Positions 54,131 to 63,635 are shown, counted from the stretch's first letter. The stretch is 64,000 bases of DNA from Vibrionales bacterium SWAT-3 (GCA_000169995.1 AAZW01000003.1:186001-250000), one strand, 5' to 3'. The notes: generated from the letters alone by a model not told the origin. A program made the numbers and translations.

Positions 54131-55006
54131 CTACTTCTTTGTCTCTTCAACCACAGCTTTCATCAATACAGAGGTATCCATGCGGCCTTCACCTTGTGCA
54201 GACAGAGCCTTGTATGCGTTGTTGGTCTTCTCCGTCAATGGAAGTTGAATGCCTTGGCGCTCAGCTTCATCTAGGCAGAAACCTAAGTCTTTGATCATCC
54301 AGTCAATGGCGAAGCCGAAATCAAACTTGTCTTGCGCCATTGTCGTAGCGCGGTTTTCCATCTGCCACGAACCAGCAGCGCCGTTTTTAAGGCAATCAAC
54401 CAGAGTTGGGATATCCAAGCCTGATTTATCAGCAAGCACTAAGCCTTCAGATAAGCCGTTCAACACACCCGCGATGCAGATCTGGTTAACCATTTTCGCG
54501 CGTTGGCCTTGGCCTACTTTACCCATCAGAACTGACGATTTACCGTAAGCTTCAAATACAGGTTGAAGGTCGTTGAATAGCTCTTGCTCACCACCACACA
54601 TGATAGTTAGCACACCGTTTTCTGCGCCTGCTTGACCACCAGATACTGGTGCATCCATAAAGCGAACACCTGCTTGCTTCGCAGCTACTTCAAGCTCTTC
54701 GGCAAGGATTGCAGAGGTTGTAGTGTGATCAACAAGAATCGCGTTTAGCTTCATAGCGGCCAATGCGCCTGTTTCGCTGGTTGTCATGCTGCGTACGTCA
54801 TCATCGTTACCCACACAAACCAGCACAACATCGGCTTCTGCCACACACTCAGCAACGCTCTCAGCGGCTTTACCTTGGTGTTTTTTAGCCCAGTCCAATG
54901 CTTTGCTGTGAGTACGGTTAAATACCGTTACCTCGAAACCGGCTTTGACTAGGTGTCCTGCCATTGGGAAACCCATAACGCCTAACCCGATAAAACTTAC
55001 TTTCAT
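54131..55006 (-). CDS. NAD(P)-dependent beta-hydroxyacid dehydrogenase (GarR/HIBADH-like)
   Basis: 291 residues. Rossmann motif FIGLGVMGFPMAGHLVKAG, substrate motif DAPVSGGQAGAENG, catalytic Lys in GQGQRAKMVNQI (Lys about 171), and the cofactor loop FNRTHSK favouring NADP(H). Family members act on tartronate semialdehyde, 3-hydroxyisobutyrate or succinic semialdehyde; which is not clear here. Adjacent to a LysR gene on the same strand, 16 bp away. Confidence 0.92.
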   Translation of the reverse strand: MKVSFIGLGVMGFPMAGHLVKAGFEVTVFNRTHSKALDWAKKHQGKAAESVAECVAEADVVLVCVGNDDDVRSMTTSETGALAAMKLNAILVDHTTTSAILAEELEVAAKQAGVRFMDAPVSGGQAGAENGVLTIMCGGEQELFNDLQPVFEAYGKSSVLMGKVGQGQRAKMVNQICIAGVLNGLSEGLVLADKSGLDIPTLVDCLKNGAAGSWQMENRATTMAQDKFDFGFAIDWMIKDLGFCLDEAERQGIQLPLTEKTNNAYKALSAQGEGRMDTSVLMKAVVEETKK

Positions 55007-55022
55007 TTCTTTCTCCTTTTGT

Positions 55023-55922
55023 TTAACTCAGCTCATCGCTATGGAACGACTGAACGCTTTTAATTAGCGCCTCGATAAGCAGAGTTAAAGCCTTCGGCTG
55101 ATATTTTCTTTCTTTGTACACTAAATGCGCTTGGCGATCACCCCGATGGTACTCAGGGAGCACTTGAACCAGATTCATTTCCGGATACACATGACGAAAA
55201 GGCAGTGAAGCGATTCCCAGCCCCTTCTGCGCTGCTGCCGCGACCGCATGAATATCGTTCACAATAAACTTGGGTTTGATCGTCACCATTTGTTCCAAGT
55301 GACCCGCTTTGTAGAGCGGCATATCAAACACATCATCAACGTTAATCCAGTCTTGATGTTCAAGATCCTCTGGTTTAACGATCGGCTCACGTGATTCTAA
55401 ATAGGTTTGGCTTGCAAAAAAGCCATGTTTCGCTTTAAACAATGGTCGAGCGATCATGCCGTCCATGTCGGAAATCTGAAACGTAATCAACAAATCACGA
55501 TCGGTTTGAGGCACCACTTGTTGCTGGCTCAAAATCAGATTGAGCTGCACATTTGGATATTGAGTAAGGAATTGCTCGACAGTCGGGCGAAGAAAACCAC
55601 TATAGAAATTATGAGGCACGGCGAGTTTTATCTTACCTTGAATAGCGTCGCGCTCTTCAAGCAGGCTACTAAAGCCTTGATGAAGGGACTCCATACCACT
55701 GCTCAGAGCTGCAAAGGCCGCCTCACCATCTTTCGTCGCTACAAGCTCCCTGCCCTTCTTTTCTAGCAAGCGGATGCTCAAACGCTCTTCTAAAGCGGTT
55801 AACCGGCGTGACATGGTCGACACAGGCAGCTGAAGCCGCTTCGATGCCGACAGTAACGAGCCCTCTTCAACCACAGTACAAAACAGGAATAGATCGTCAA
55901 TATTTCCGAATATGGAATTCAT
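55023..55922 (-). CDS. LysR-family transcriptional regulator
   Basis: About 299 residues from ATG 55922 (MNSIFGNIDDLFLF); an upstream ATG at 55949 is possible. Helix-turn-helix GSLLSASKRLQLPVSTMSRRLTALEERL, then LysR substrate domain (IKLAVPHNFYSGFLRPTVEQFL). Co-directional with and 16 bp upstream of the dehydrogenase gene, so the two may be one unit; it is also divergent from the DUF2798 gene. Confidence 0.92.
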   Translation of the reverse strand: MNSIFGNIDDLFLFCTVVEEGSLLSASKRLQLPVSTMSRRLTALEERLSIRLLEKKGRELVATKDGEAAFAALSSGMESLHQGFSSLLEERDAIQGKIKLAVPHNFYSGFLRPTVEQFLTQYPNVQLNLILSQQQVVPQTDRDLLITFQISDMDGMIARPLFKAKHGFFASQTYLESREPIVKPEDLEHQDWINVDDVFDMPLYKAGHLEQMVTIKPKFIVNDIHAVAAAAQKGLGIASLPFRHVYPEMNLVQVLPEYHRGDRQAHLVYKERKYQPKALTLLIEALIKSVQSFHSDELS

Positions 55923-56006
55923 ACTTCTATTTATGCCTATTTTTCTCATTAATGGATAGTTGTAACCTTATCTCATCAGTTACAGAAAATCACGGGAGAA
56001 ACATAT

Positions 56007-56237
56007 ATGAGCAAAAAACAATTTTGGGTAACCGCGATTTTATCCTCCCTCACCATGGCAACCATCATGTCTGGGTTAATTTCTGGCTATAAAATGGGAT
56101 TCAGCCACGATTGGCCGCCAATCTGGTTACAAAGCTTCTTCCTTGCTTGGCCGTGTGCCATTGTGCTGAATCTTACAGTACTCCCTTTGATTCGAAAGCT
56201 ATCTGAGTGGATTTGTCGACCGCGCACGCTTTGCTAA
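56007..56237 (+). CDS. DUF2798 small membrane protein
   Basis: 76 residues with two hydrophobic segments (FWVTAILSSLTMATIMSGLIS and FFLAWPCAIVLNLTVLPLI) separated by a short polar loop, fitting DUF2798. Inner-membrane, function unknown. Divergent from the LysR gene across about 85 bp, so it may be a LysR target. Confidence 0.85.
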   Translation: MSKKQFWVTAILSSLTMATIMSGLISGYKMGFSHDWPPIWLQSFFLAWPCAIVLNLTVLPLIRKLSEWICRPRTLC

Positions 56238-56314
56238 TCAGTGCTGTATCAACGGGCTCTTTGTTGGCAAAAATACGGAACGATGATCAAGGCTTGATCA
56301 ATACTCAAAGCATA

Positions 56315-56343
56315 AAAAAACCGAGCACTAGGCTCGGTTTTTT
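56315..56343. terminator. terminator after YebC-family gene
   Basis: AAAAAACCGAGC at 56315-56326 and its complement at 56332-56343; bidirectional type. It lies 23 bp from the minus-strand stop. Confidence 0.9.
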
Positions 56344-56366
56344 ATTAACTGTTGTAACTGTAGAAA

Positions 56367-57083
56367 TTACAGCTCAGCGTTGTGGTAAACCTGCTGAACA
56401 TCATCACAGTCGTCAAGCATGTCTAAGAACTTCTGGAACTTCTCAGAATCTTCTTCAGCTACCGGCGTCATAGTTTGAGGAACGAAAGTGATTTCCTCAA
56501 CGTCTAGCGTTAGCTCTGGGAACGCAGTGTTTAGTGCAGTCTTCGTTTTGAAGAACTCAGTCGTTGGAGCGAATACAGTGATAACACCGTCTTCTAGCTC
56601 AACGTCAGTCACGTCTACGTCTTCCATCATTAGCGTTTCTAGGATGATCTCGTCATCTTCGCCTTTGAACTGGAATACAGCTTGGTGAGCGAACATGTGA
56701 GAAACAGTACCTTCAACACCGATTTTCGCGCCAGTCTTAACGAAACATTGGCGAACGTCTTGGAAAGTACGGTTGCCGTTGTCAGTTAGACAGTCAACGA
56801 TTACGCTTGTGCCACCTGGGCCAAAACCTTCGTAACGAGCTGGTTGGAAGTCTTCACCGCCGCCGCCGTTCGCTTTATCGATCGCTTTGTCGATAACGTG
56901 AGCTGGTACTTGGTCTTTCTTCGCTTTAGCAATCAGGTGCTTAAGAGGTAGGTTCATATCTGGGTCAGAGCTGCCGTTCTTAGCCAGTACGTAAATCTCT
57001 TTACCGTATTTAGAATAAACTTTAATTTTTGCGCCTGCAGTTTTCGCCATTGAGGCCTTGCGCACTTCAAAACTTCTTCCCAT
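56367..57083 (-). CDS. YebC/PmpR (YeeN-type) family protein
   Basis: 238 residues, family length. Recognisable features: [73 protein letters not shown], and a C-terminal [17 protein letters not shown]. The family includes transcription regulators and, more recently, factors that relieve ribosome stalling at proline stretches; the YeeN branch is less studied. Monocistronic. Confidence 0.93.
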   Translation of the reverse strand: MGRSFEVRKASMAKTAGAKIKVYSKYGKEIYVLAKNGSSDPDMNLPLKHLIAKAKKDQVPAHVIDKAIDKANGGGGEDFQPARYEGFGPGGTSVIVDCLTDNGNRTFQDVRQCFVKTGAKIGVEGTVSHMFAHQAVFQFKGEDDEIILETLMMEDVDVTDVELEDGVITVFAPTTEFFKTKTALNTAFPELTLDVEEITFVPQTMTPVAEEDSEKFQKFLDMLDDCDDVQQVYHNAEL

Positions 57084-57179
57084 CGGGATCTTCTCTCTGA
57101 TTCAATTAACGGTGCAAATTCTAGCAAATTACTGTGTCATTTCAATTCTACAGCATTGCTGGGTAAGGTTTGTCTGCGT

Positions 57180-57389
57180 TTATGCGACACCCATTACCCG
57201 TTTGTATTTTTCTACAGACTGTTCAAACCACACCTTTTCATCTGGGTCACCGAGCTTCATTGCTTCTTCAACAATGGCTTCAGGGCCACATTTCGCTTGC
57301 TTCAGTTTCCATACAAGAAACGATGCTTGCTTATCCAGTTCGATTTTATTTTTCTCGCTGGGTGGAAGGAGTGAAAGGTTGATAGACAT
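57180..57389 (-). CDS. small conserved protein, DUF3283-like
   Basis: About 69 residues from ATG 57389 (MSINLSLLPPSEKNKIE); the frame is open to 57446. Predicted helical, soluble; LDKQASFLVWKLKQAKCGPEAIVEEAMKL is the most conserved-looking part. I recall similar Vibrio proteins as DUF3283, but am not certain. Function unknown. Confidence 0.7.
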   Translation of the reverse strand: MSINLSLLPPSEKNKIELDKQASFLVWKLKQAKCGPEAIVEEAMKLGDPDEKVWFEQSVEKYKRVMGVA

Positions 57390-57446
57390 TGCTAGCCTTC
57401 GTCTGTAATACACTTGGCCGAGAAATATATCATAGAGCAGCCTCAT

Positions 57447-57761
57447 AAAACCAATACTATGAGTAGTAGAAAGGGTTTATGAGACCCGAAACCAAGCAAG
57501 TCACTGATGCAGGTCAAGCTAGTTTGGGAAAGTGTGTTGGGCTTAAGAGTGGCTGTAATCGAAAAACAAAGGCTTGAAAGGTTAGCTTGTTATATCTGGT
57601 AGTTGGCATCTCACAGACAAATTGCGGGGATAGTGCCAAAATTTAGATTTGTGTGATGGCACCACTAAGATATTAAAAAAGTTGTATATCAATATTGAAC
57701 AATGAATAAATACCCATATATATAGTAAGTATAATTTTATACGACAACTAGGGTAACAAAT
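57447..57761. other. intergenic region
   Basis: 315 bp with no supported gene; base composition becomes AT-rich toward 57761, where the promoter of the coiled-coil gene should be. No repeat or hairpin stands out. Confidence 0.4.
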
Positions 57762-58673
57762 ATGTCGTTCATGTATGAATCTGCCGAACAAAGGCTCTCG
57801 AAGAAACTAGCAGAAGAAAAAGAATACCTTTGGGATGGAATTAAATCATTAGAGAAAAAACTAGCAGATACCCAAGAGTCGTTAAGTCAGTTAGAAAAAT
57901 CAGCTCCCGAACATTACTCAAAAGTTGTTGGCGCTAGAAACAAAGTCACATCAATCAAAAAACAATCAGAAGCGCATCTACAGACGATTCACGGCATCGC
58001 GAAAGCTATCGAAGAAGATAAAGAAAAGTTTGATGGTTTCAAGATTAGTATTCATGACAGTTTCGAGAAAATAGAGGGCTTTGAAAAAGACTCTGCGACT
58101 TTTTTAGAAAGTATCTCTAGCAATGAAAAAGAATATAGAGAAACGAAAGCCTCTATTGATAATACTTTAGTTGAATTGGAAAAGTTAGCAGACGAGAAAG
58201 AACTGCTAACAGATAGAATAACGTCAATCACAGAACAAGTGGAAACGTCGGAAACGCTCTCAAAAAGATTGAAATCTCTGTTAAGTAACGCGGCAGATGA
58301 ACGAAATGAAATTTCAGAAATCCATAAAGAGATATTCGGTTATACATTTGAAAACGAAGGTGGTGAAGTTAAAGCTGTTGATGGGTTGCAAAAGACGCTT
58401 GAATCAAGCTATCAAAAAATCAAAGAAGACCTCTCAAATTTAAATGCTGCAGTCGTAAGATCTAAGGAGACCCAAGAAAAAACTCTACAGTCTTTCGACG
58501 ATGATTTTAACAAGCAAAAGCAAGAATTTTTTGCCACAGCGGAATCACAAAAGAAAGCTATTCTTGATAAAATATCTTCGCTACTTCCTTCCGCTATGAC
58601 AGCTGGTCTATCGGCCGCTTATGCAGACAAAATCAAAGTTGAACAAGAGCAGCTTATAAAACAGACCCTGTAA
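57762..58673 (+). pseudogene. coiled-coil membrane protein, first part, split by IS256-type element
   Basis: True coding is 57762-58663; the last codons (QTL) come from the IS. About 300 residues of almost unbroken heptad-rich coiled coil (LSKKLAEEKEYLWDGIKSLE, LEKLADEKELLTDRITSITE), with a break near 205-215 (EIFGYTFENEGGEVKA). No signal peptide. The protein continues at 59977 and 61720, giving about 514 residues with two membrane helices after the coil, a layout like DUF6161-type proteins (from recall). Function unknown. Confidence 0.82.
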
Positions 58674-59968
58674 ATAATTCTGTGTAACTGTCGGGGTTAC
58701 ATATATTCAGTTAATCGGTCTTCGAACATAATCATAAAGCGGTTCAGGGCTTGTCGCCAGTTTCTAATTGGCATCGTCCATCTTTTGGAGGCATCCTGGA
58801 TCGCTAAGAAGATCACCTTCCTTGCCGACTCATCAGTCGGGAACAGCTTACGCTTTTTAATCGCCTTTCTAATAACACTATTAAGTGATTCTATGGCATT
58901 AGTCGTATAAATTGCTCGCCTAATATCTTCTGGGTAGTTGAAGAGCGTATTCAGGTTAGCCCAGTGAGCTGTCCAAGAGCGGCTGATCTGAGGGTATTTG
59001 TCATCCCATTTATCTGAAAACTGCTCTAGCGCTAGCAAGGCTTCATCTTCTGTCTTCGATTGATAGATCTTCTTAAGATCGGCAGTCACAGATTTATAAT
59101 CTTTCCAAGGTACATACCTAACTGAGTTTCTCACCATATGGACGATACAGAGCTGGATTTGAGTATTCGGGAATGCGGCATTAATGGCATCAGGAAAGCC
59201 CTTCAGACCATCGACACATGCAATGAGAATGTCTTTTACTCCGCGGTTTTGTAGCTCTGTTAGCACAGCAAGCCAGAACTTGGCACCTTCCGTCTCTGAC
59301 AGCCACATGCCAAGCAGTTCTTTTTGACCCTCCATGTTCACGCCTAGCGCAAGATAAACAGCTTTGTTGATGACTTGTTTATCTTGCCTGATTTTAACGA
59401 CAATGCAGTCGAGATAAACGATTGGATAGACCTCATCTAGTGGGCGAGATTGCCATTCAACAACCTGCTCTAGAACAGAGTCTGTCACCTTAGATATGAG
59501 GGTTGGTGAGACATCCGCATCGTACATTTCCTTGAATGTGGCTACGATTTCTCGGGTAGTCATGCCTTTAGCATAGAGGCTTAAGATTTTGTCATCCATC
59601 GACTGGAAGCGAGTTTGGTGCTTGCGAACCAGCTTTGGTTCAAAGCTTGACTCACGGTCACGAGGAACGTCTATCGGCACTTCACCATCATCAGTGATAA
59701 TTGACTTGCTGGTATACCCATTACGTGAGTTGGAGCTGGGTTTTGGGGAGTGTTTTTCGTAGCCAAGGTGCTCATCAAGCTCAACATTCAATGCTGTCTC
59801 AACAGTCACCTTGGTTAACATTTTGCGGAAGTCATCAAGATCAGATTCTGTCTTAATTGATTTAGCTGCTTCACGAGCAAAAGCTTCAAGTGCTTTCTTA
59901 TCCATACTATCCATCCTTAGCCTTTAAGGCTTAAGTCTAGACAGTTACACAGAATTTAGGACAGTCTC
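58664..59968 (-). mobile_element. IS256-family insertion sequence
   Basis: 1305-bp element flanked by an 8-bp target duplication ATAAAACA (58656-58663 and 59969-59976). Inverted repeats share AATTCTGTGTAACTGTC, with outer bases diverged; the right end begins GAGACTGTCCTAAATT, typical of the family. One transposase gene on the minus strand. It splits the coiled-coil gene in frame-preserving fashion. Confidence 0.92.
58697..59914 (-). CDS. IS256-family (mutator-type) transposase
   Basis: 405 residues, complete. N-terminal FRKMLTKVTVETALNVELDEHLGYEKH, then NSRNGYTSKSI; DDE residues are suggested in YPIVYLDCIVVKIRQD, ACVDGLKGFPDAI and TTNAIESLNSVIRKAIKKR. Family assignment by recognition is secure. 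Confidence 0.95.
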   Translation of the reverse strand: MDSMDKKALEAFAREAAKSIKTESDLDDFRKMLTKVTVETALNVELDEHLGYEKHSPKPSSNSRNGYTSKSIITDDGEVPIDVPRDRESSFEPKLVRKHQTRFQSMDDKILSLYAKGMTTREIVATFKEMYDADVSPTLISKVTDSVLEQVVEWQSRPLDEVYPIVYLDCIVVKIRQDKQVINKAVYLALGVNMEGQKELLGMWLSETEGAKFWLAVLTELQNRGVKDILIACVDGLKGFPDAINAAFPNTQIQLCIVHMVRNSVRYVPWKDYKSVTADLKKIYQSKTEDEALLALEQFSDKWDDKYPQISRSWTAHWANLNTLFNYPEDIRRAIYTTNAIESLNSVIRKAIKKRKLFPTDESARKVIFLAIQDASKRWTMPIRNWRQALNRFMIMFEDRLTEYM

Positions 59969-59976
59969 ATAAAACA

Positions 59977-60108
59977 CGAATCATCTTTTAAATGGGCAAT
60001 TGTCGGACTAATCATTTGTTCATCAATACCAGTTGCTTTCACACTCATTCGTGTAATGTTCTTCAAAGAAGATTTTTCGCAAGTGTTTGCTGAAGCGGTG
60101 TTTTTCAA
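59977..60108 (+). pseudogene. coiled-coil membrane protein, middle part between two IS elements
   Basis: Forty-four codons in frame with 57762-58663 after IS removal. They encode (K)HESSFKW, a membrane helix AIVGLIICSSIPVAFTLIRV and MFFKEDFSQVFAEAVFF. It has no start of its own and is bounded by the IS256-type element on the left and the IS3-type element on the right. Confidence 0.8.
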
Positions 60109-60134
60109 GGTAGTTGTCATCATTTGCTTGCTTA

Positions 60135-61142
60135 TTAAGCAGCTTCTCTTTCTGGATTCAGATGAACGTCACCAACAGGCGCACAGTTCCTGATATCACC
60201 AGACCACCGCTCAGGCTTTCGCTGTTTTGCAGCGAACAATACCTCTACACGACGCTTCAAGATCTCTTTATCTTTTCCATTGTGACGCTCTGAAGGCGTG
60301 ACGTAATTTAGCTTACTGTGCTTGTGCTCGGTGTTGTACCAGAGTACGAAGGCTTCAACCCAACTTCGGCTACTATCGAGACTTTCAAAGCCCTTTGTTG
60401 GCCAGTTTGGCATGTACTTAACTGTACGGAACAATGACTCGACATAAGGGTTATCATCACTGACTCTTGGGCGACTATATGACGAGGTAATACCTAACTC
60501 TTCCATTTTAGCTTTGAACGTCAACGACTTCATTGGCGCACCATTATCCGAGTGAAGAACCAGCGCTTGATTAAAGCACTGCTCTCGCATCAACGTCCTT
60601 TGCAGAAGTTGTGACGCCAGCTCACCGCATTCATGCTCATACACTTCATAACCAACAATTTTTCGACTGTAGATGTCCTCAATGACATACAGGTAATAAT
60701 GTTGACCTCGAACCTTTGAGGGTAAGTAAGTGATATCCCAAGTATAGACTTGGTTCGAGTCCGTCGCTGTGTAACTGGTTGGCTTCGCTTGCTTCTGTCT
60801 GCTCCGCTGACGACCTCGCTTGTGAAGTTGCCCCTGCGTACTCAACACTCGGTAGTAGCTCGACTCAGAGGCGATGTACTCACCTCTATCAAGCAATGTC
60901 GGGACGATTTGAGTTGGAGGCAAGCTTGCGAACTCTGAGCGGTTACACACCTCGATTATCGCATCACGCTCTTCCTGCGACAGCTTATTAGCAGGCTCAG
61001 GCCTGAGGCATATTGGCCTTTTGTCAGCTTGTACTTCTCCTTGCTGATACCAGCGACGATATGTTCTCAAGTCGATTTGAACTTCATGGCAAGCTGGCTC
61101 TAAACGACATCCACATTGCTTCGCTTCAAGGATAAGAGTCAC
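60135..61142 (-). CDS. IS3-family transposase, OrfB
   Basis: 335 residues. Integrase core with DDE residues in YTWDITYLPS, LHSDNGAPMKSL and DNPYVESLFRTVKY; N-terminal helix-turn-helix part RLEPACHEVQIDLRTYRRWY. OrfA lies 26 bp upstream in another frame; in IS3 elements an OrfAB fusion is often made by frameshifting, but the gap and stop here suggest separate translation or a different arrangement. Appears complete. Confidence 0.93.
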   Translation of the reverse strand: MTLILEAKQCGCRLEPACHEVQIDLRTYRRWYQQGEVQADKRPICLRPEPANKLSQEERDAIIEVCNRSEFASLPPTQIVPTLLDRGEYIASESSYYRVLSTQGQLHKRGRQRSRQKQAKPTSYTATDSNQVYTWDITYLPSKVRGQHYYLYVIEDIYSRKIVGYEVYEHECGELASQLLQRTLMREQCFNQALVLHSDNGAPMKSLTFKAKMEELGITSSYSRPRVSDDNPYVESLFRTVKYMPNWPTKGFESLDSSRSWVEAFVLWYNTEHKHSKLNYVTPSERHNGKDKEILKRRVEVLFAAKQRKPERWSGDIRNCAPVGDVHLNPEREAA

Positions 61143-61168
61143 TATGGTCTGCCTTTCATCGGTTGAGG

Positions 61169-61669
61169 TTAGTCGTCCTCTGGCTCTTCCCCGTAAAAGG
61201 CTCTCAGCTTTTTTCTTAGTACCAAGAGGGCGGCCGTTTCAGCGAGTGCTTTTTCTTTGAGTCGTAAATCTTTCTTCAACTCTTTGATTTCAAGTTTGTC
61301 AGCTTTAGCCTGCTTCTTTGCTTCAGCTTCGTGCTCTTTACTCGACTTAAACCCTTGCATACATTCGCTGCGCCAGCTTTGGATTTGCTCTGGAAAAAGA
61401 CCTTTTTCACGACAATATTGGCTGAGTTCACTTTCTGTCATTGAGTAGGTTTCAGCGACAATGGCTAGTTTAGTTTGAGCAGACCACTGCTCTGATGAAG
61501 TGTTACTATTTGGCACGGCGGCTCCTGAACGTCTGAGTTGCTGGCGCCAATGATACAGGGTCGCAGTACTGATTCCTTCCTCTTCCGACACTTCTTTAAC
61601 TGACATCGAATAGGGAGGTAATAGCTTCTTCAATATAGCTTCTTTTCTTTCTATTGAGATACGAGACAC
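61169..61669 (-). CDS. IS3-family transposase, OrfA
   Basis: 166 residues. First helix-turn-helix MSVKEVSEEEGISTATLYHWRQQLR, a second one near LSQYCREKGLFPEQIQSWRSE, then a leucine-zipper-like coil (ADKLEIKELKKDLRLKEKAL) that mediates oligomerisation in this family. Longer than most IS3 OrfA proteins because of the duplicated DNA-binding part. Confidence 0.9.
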   Translation of the reverse strand: MSRISIERKEAILKKLLPPYSMSVKEVSEEEGISTATLYHWRQQLRRSGAAVPNSNTSSEQWSAQTKLAIVAETYSMTESELSQYCREKGLFPEQIQSWRSECMQGFKSSKEHEAEAKKQAKADKLEIKELKKDLRLKEKALAETAALLVLRKKLRAFYGEEPEDD

Positions 61670-61719
61670 AATTACTCTTTATCGCCCAGACTGGTTAAAT
61701 TTTAACAGTGACAACTACC

Positions 61720-62230
61720 CTGCCAGATAGGGGAAGCACCCAGTTTGTTTTCAATGATGTTACCACTTTACGCTCCAATACTCTGGGTCGCGTACTCCTC
61801 TAATAAAAGTTATAAGCTTAGTAAAAGGTTAATTGAGGAATATACGCACAAAGAAGTTTCTAGTAGAACATTTGAAGGTTTATCAACTCAAATTTCTAGC
61901 ATTGGTGAAGATGATACTAGCGGGGAGCTCAGAACTAGACTGCTATTTAATCTACTTCAGGTGAATAGTGAAAACCCTGGCAAACTCATTTCTGATTATA
62001 ATAATTCTGATCACCCAATAATTGACGCAATTGATAAGAGTTCTAAATTAGCAGACTCTATTAAAAAGCTAGATAATGTACCTGTGGTTAGTCAATTACT
62101 AAAACACTTAAGTGCCAGAGAGCAGGCTAAAGTTGACGAAAAAATTAAAGAGTCAAAAGCAATTTTAGAAGCTCAATTAAAGGATTCAAACGAAGAAAAT
62201 CATGAATCAAAAAGACAATTAGATAGTTGA
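61720..62230 (+). pseudogene. coiled-coil membrane protein, last part after IS3-type element
   Basis: 170 codons in frame with the upstream parts: junction AVFF-NCQIGEAPSLFSMM, then a membrane helix LPLYAPILWVAYSSNK and the cytosolic KLSKRLIEEYTHKEVSSRTFE segment, ending in a charged KESKAILEAQLKDSNEEN tail. An open frame exists from TTG 61745, so a short product is possible. The EYTHKE element resembles DUF6161-type proteins. Confidence 0.78.
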
Positions 62231-62355
62231 GACAAAGTAGATTTAGCGTCTATAAACTTCTAGCTCAAGCGTATTTACATCGACTTCAAACACATTAGTT
62301 ACTTTGACCAGTAATGTAGCTTCACCCTGTACATTAATTGGTCAACACACCTAAG

Positions 62356-62390
62356 AAGCAGCCAACATTCAGTCTGAACGTTGGCTGCTT
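62356..62390. terminator. bidirectional terminator
   Basis: AAGCAGCCAAC at 62356-62366 and its complement at 62380-62390 with a smaller inner stem, followed by TTTT on the plus strand. Serves the split coiled-coil gene and the convergent fic gene. Confidence 0.85.
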
Positions 62391-62423
62391 TTAAGTATAG
62401 AAATGAGTGTGGGTGTATAAACC

Positions 62424-63524
62424 CTACTCAGGCAACAGATAGCGGGTGCTTCTGCCGCCAGAACCAGATTTGACCAAGCAGCCATGTCCAAGCAACGCGC
62501 TCAAATGACGTGTTGCTGTGGCACTACTCACCTTCGCTACCTTTTTATATTGACTAGCATTGATACCTTCAGAGAAATCACCATCAAGCATTCTACTAAG
62601 CACTTTCACTTGCTCTACAGTAAGCTTAGTTTGATCTACACTTCGCCAATAATTGGTCTTATAAACGGTTTGGTCGACCTCAGAAAAAACGCCTGTAAAC
62701 GTCTCGTCTAATGTATCTAAGAACCATATCAACCAATCGCTGATATCGAGTCCCCCTTTCTGGGTTCGCTCCAATATCTCGTAATAATGTTTGCGATTAG
62801 CAAGTATCCCCACCGACATCGCATAGAAACGTACCGATTGCTTCTCTGCTTGTGCTAACGCCAAGTCGGTCAACAGTCGAGTAATACGACCATTACCATC
62901 ATCTAACGGGTGTAAGGTGATAAACCAAAGGTGAGTTATCGCAGCTCTAAGTAACGGATCGAGTGTAGCGTCGGTAAGTGAATCATTAAACCATGTGATA
63001 AATGTATCTAGCTCAACATCAAGAATGTCTCGGCTAGGCGCTTCAAAGTGCGCAGTGGGACGGTCAATTCTTCCTGACACCACTTGCATCGGAGCGTCAC
63101 CTCGTAGTTGACCTCCAACTACAGGGTTAAACATGGTGTGGCCTTGAGGAAACAGTCTATCGTGCCAATGTAAGATCCTATCAAGCGCTAGTGGCTCTGT
63201 TAGGTTCTGCACCGCATCCAACATAATTTCAGCTAGGCCATCGGTTTGTTCTGTCGTAGGAAAAGGTCGCTCTTCGCTCACGCCAAGTTTGTTGGCTAAA
63301 GAAGAACGAACAGAGAAGGCATTCAGCTTTTCTCCTTCTATCGCATTGGAGTGGACAATGTTCGCTAGCAAAGTATCGAGCATTGTTTGCGTTTGGTCTG
63401 CAGATTGAGTGGTAATCTTGCCCAATAAAATGCCCTGATTAAGCCGAACTTCTCTTAACCTCACGCCTATTCTCTGATTATCCCAAACAAAGTTTGGCCA
63501 ATTATCTTGCTGCCAAATCCACAT
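62424..63524 (-). CDS. Fic family protein with N-terminal DUF4172 and C-terminal winged helix
   Basis: About 366 residues from ATG 63524 (MWIWQQDNWPNF); ATG 63536 adds four residues. Predicted AMP-transferase or related nucleotidyl-transfer enzyme on protein hydroxyls. Fic motif HPLDDGNGRITR with catalytic His209 (numbering from 63536). An inhibitory-type motif S-x3-E-G (SNAIEG, 63-68) precedes the core, the class II arrangement. The C-terminal SQYKKVAKVSSATATRHLSALLGHG is a winged helix, suggesting DNA binding and autoregulation; three direct repeats lie just upstream. Confidence 0.93.
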   Translation of the reverse strand: MWIWQQDNWPNFVWDNQRIGVRLREVRLNQGILLGKITTQSADQTQTMLDTLLANIVHSNAIEGEKLNAFSVRSSLANKLGVSEERPFPTTEQTDGLAEIMLDAVQNLTEPLALDRILHWHDRLFPQGHTMFNPVVGGQLRGDAPMQVVSGRIDRPTAHFEAPSRDILDVELDTFITWFNDSLTDATLDPLLRAAITHLWFITLHPLDDGNGRITRLLTDLALAQAEKQSVRFYAMSVGILANRKHYYEILERTQKGGLDISDWLIWFLDTLDETFTGVFSEVDQTVYKTNYWRSVDQTKLTVEQVKVLSRMLDGDFSEGINASQYKKVAKVSSATATRHLSALLGHGCLVKSGSGGRSTRYLLPE

Positions 63525-63553
63525 ATTACGCCCCATGATGCGAAAGTATCACT

Positions 63554-63631
63554 TATTCAAATCATATTATGAGGTGTTTAAGGTCATTATTCAAATCACA
63601 AAGTGAGCCGAATAAAGGGGTATTCAAATCA
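63554..63631. repeat. three direct repeats upstream of fic
   Basis: TATTCAAATCA occurs at 63554-63564, 63588-63598 and 63621-63631, spaced 34 and 33 bp, roughly three helical turns. Each copy is followed at a short distance by GAG or GAGG. The array starts 18 to 30 bp from the fic start and is a likely operator, perhaps for the Fic winged helix itself. Confidence 0.7.
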
Positions 63632-63635
63632 TTGA

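Larger units (their letters stand above)
60109..61719 (-). mobile_element. IS3-family insertion sequence
   Basis: About 1611 bp, bounded by GGTAGTTGTCA at 60109-60119 and its complement at 61709-61719. Two transposase ORFs on the minus strand. No target duplication could be matched at these ends, so the exact boundaries are less certain than for the other elements. With these ends the host frame is kept across the element. Confidence 0.75.

Noticed and set aside
60109-61719. Target duplication for the IS3-type element, e.g. the shared TTTTCAA near 60104 and 61750
   Set aside because: Using it as the boundary shifts the host frame and leaves inverted repeats inside the element on one side; the GGTAGTTGTCA ends keep the frame.
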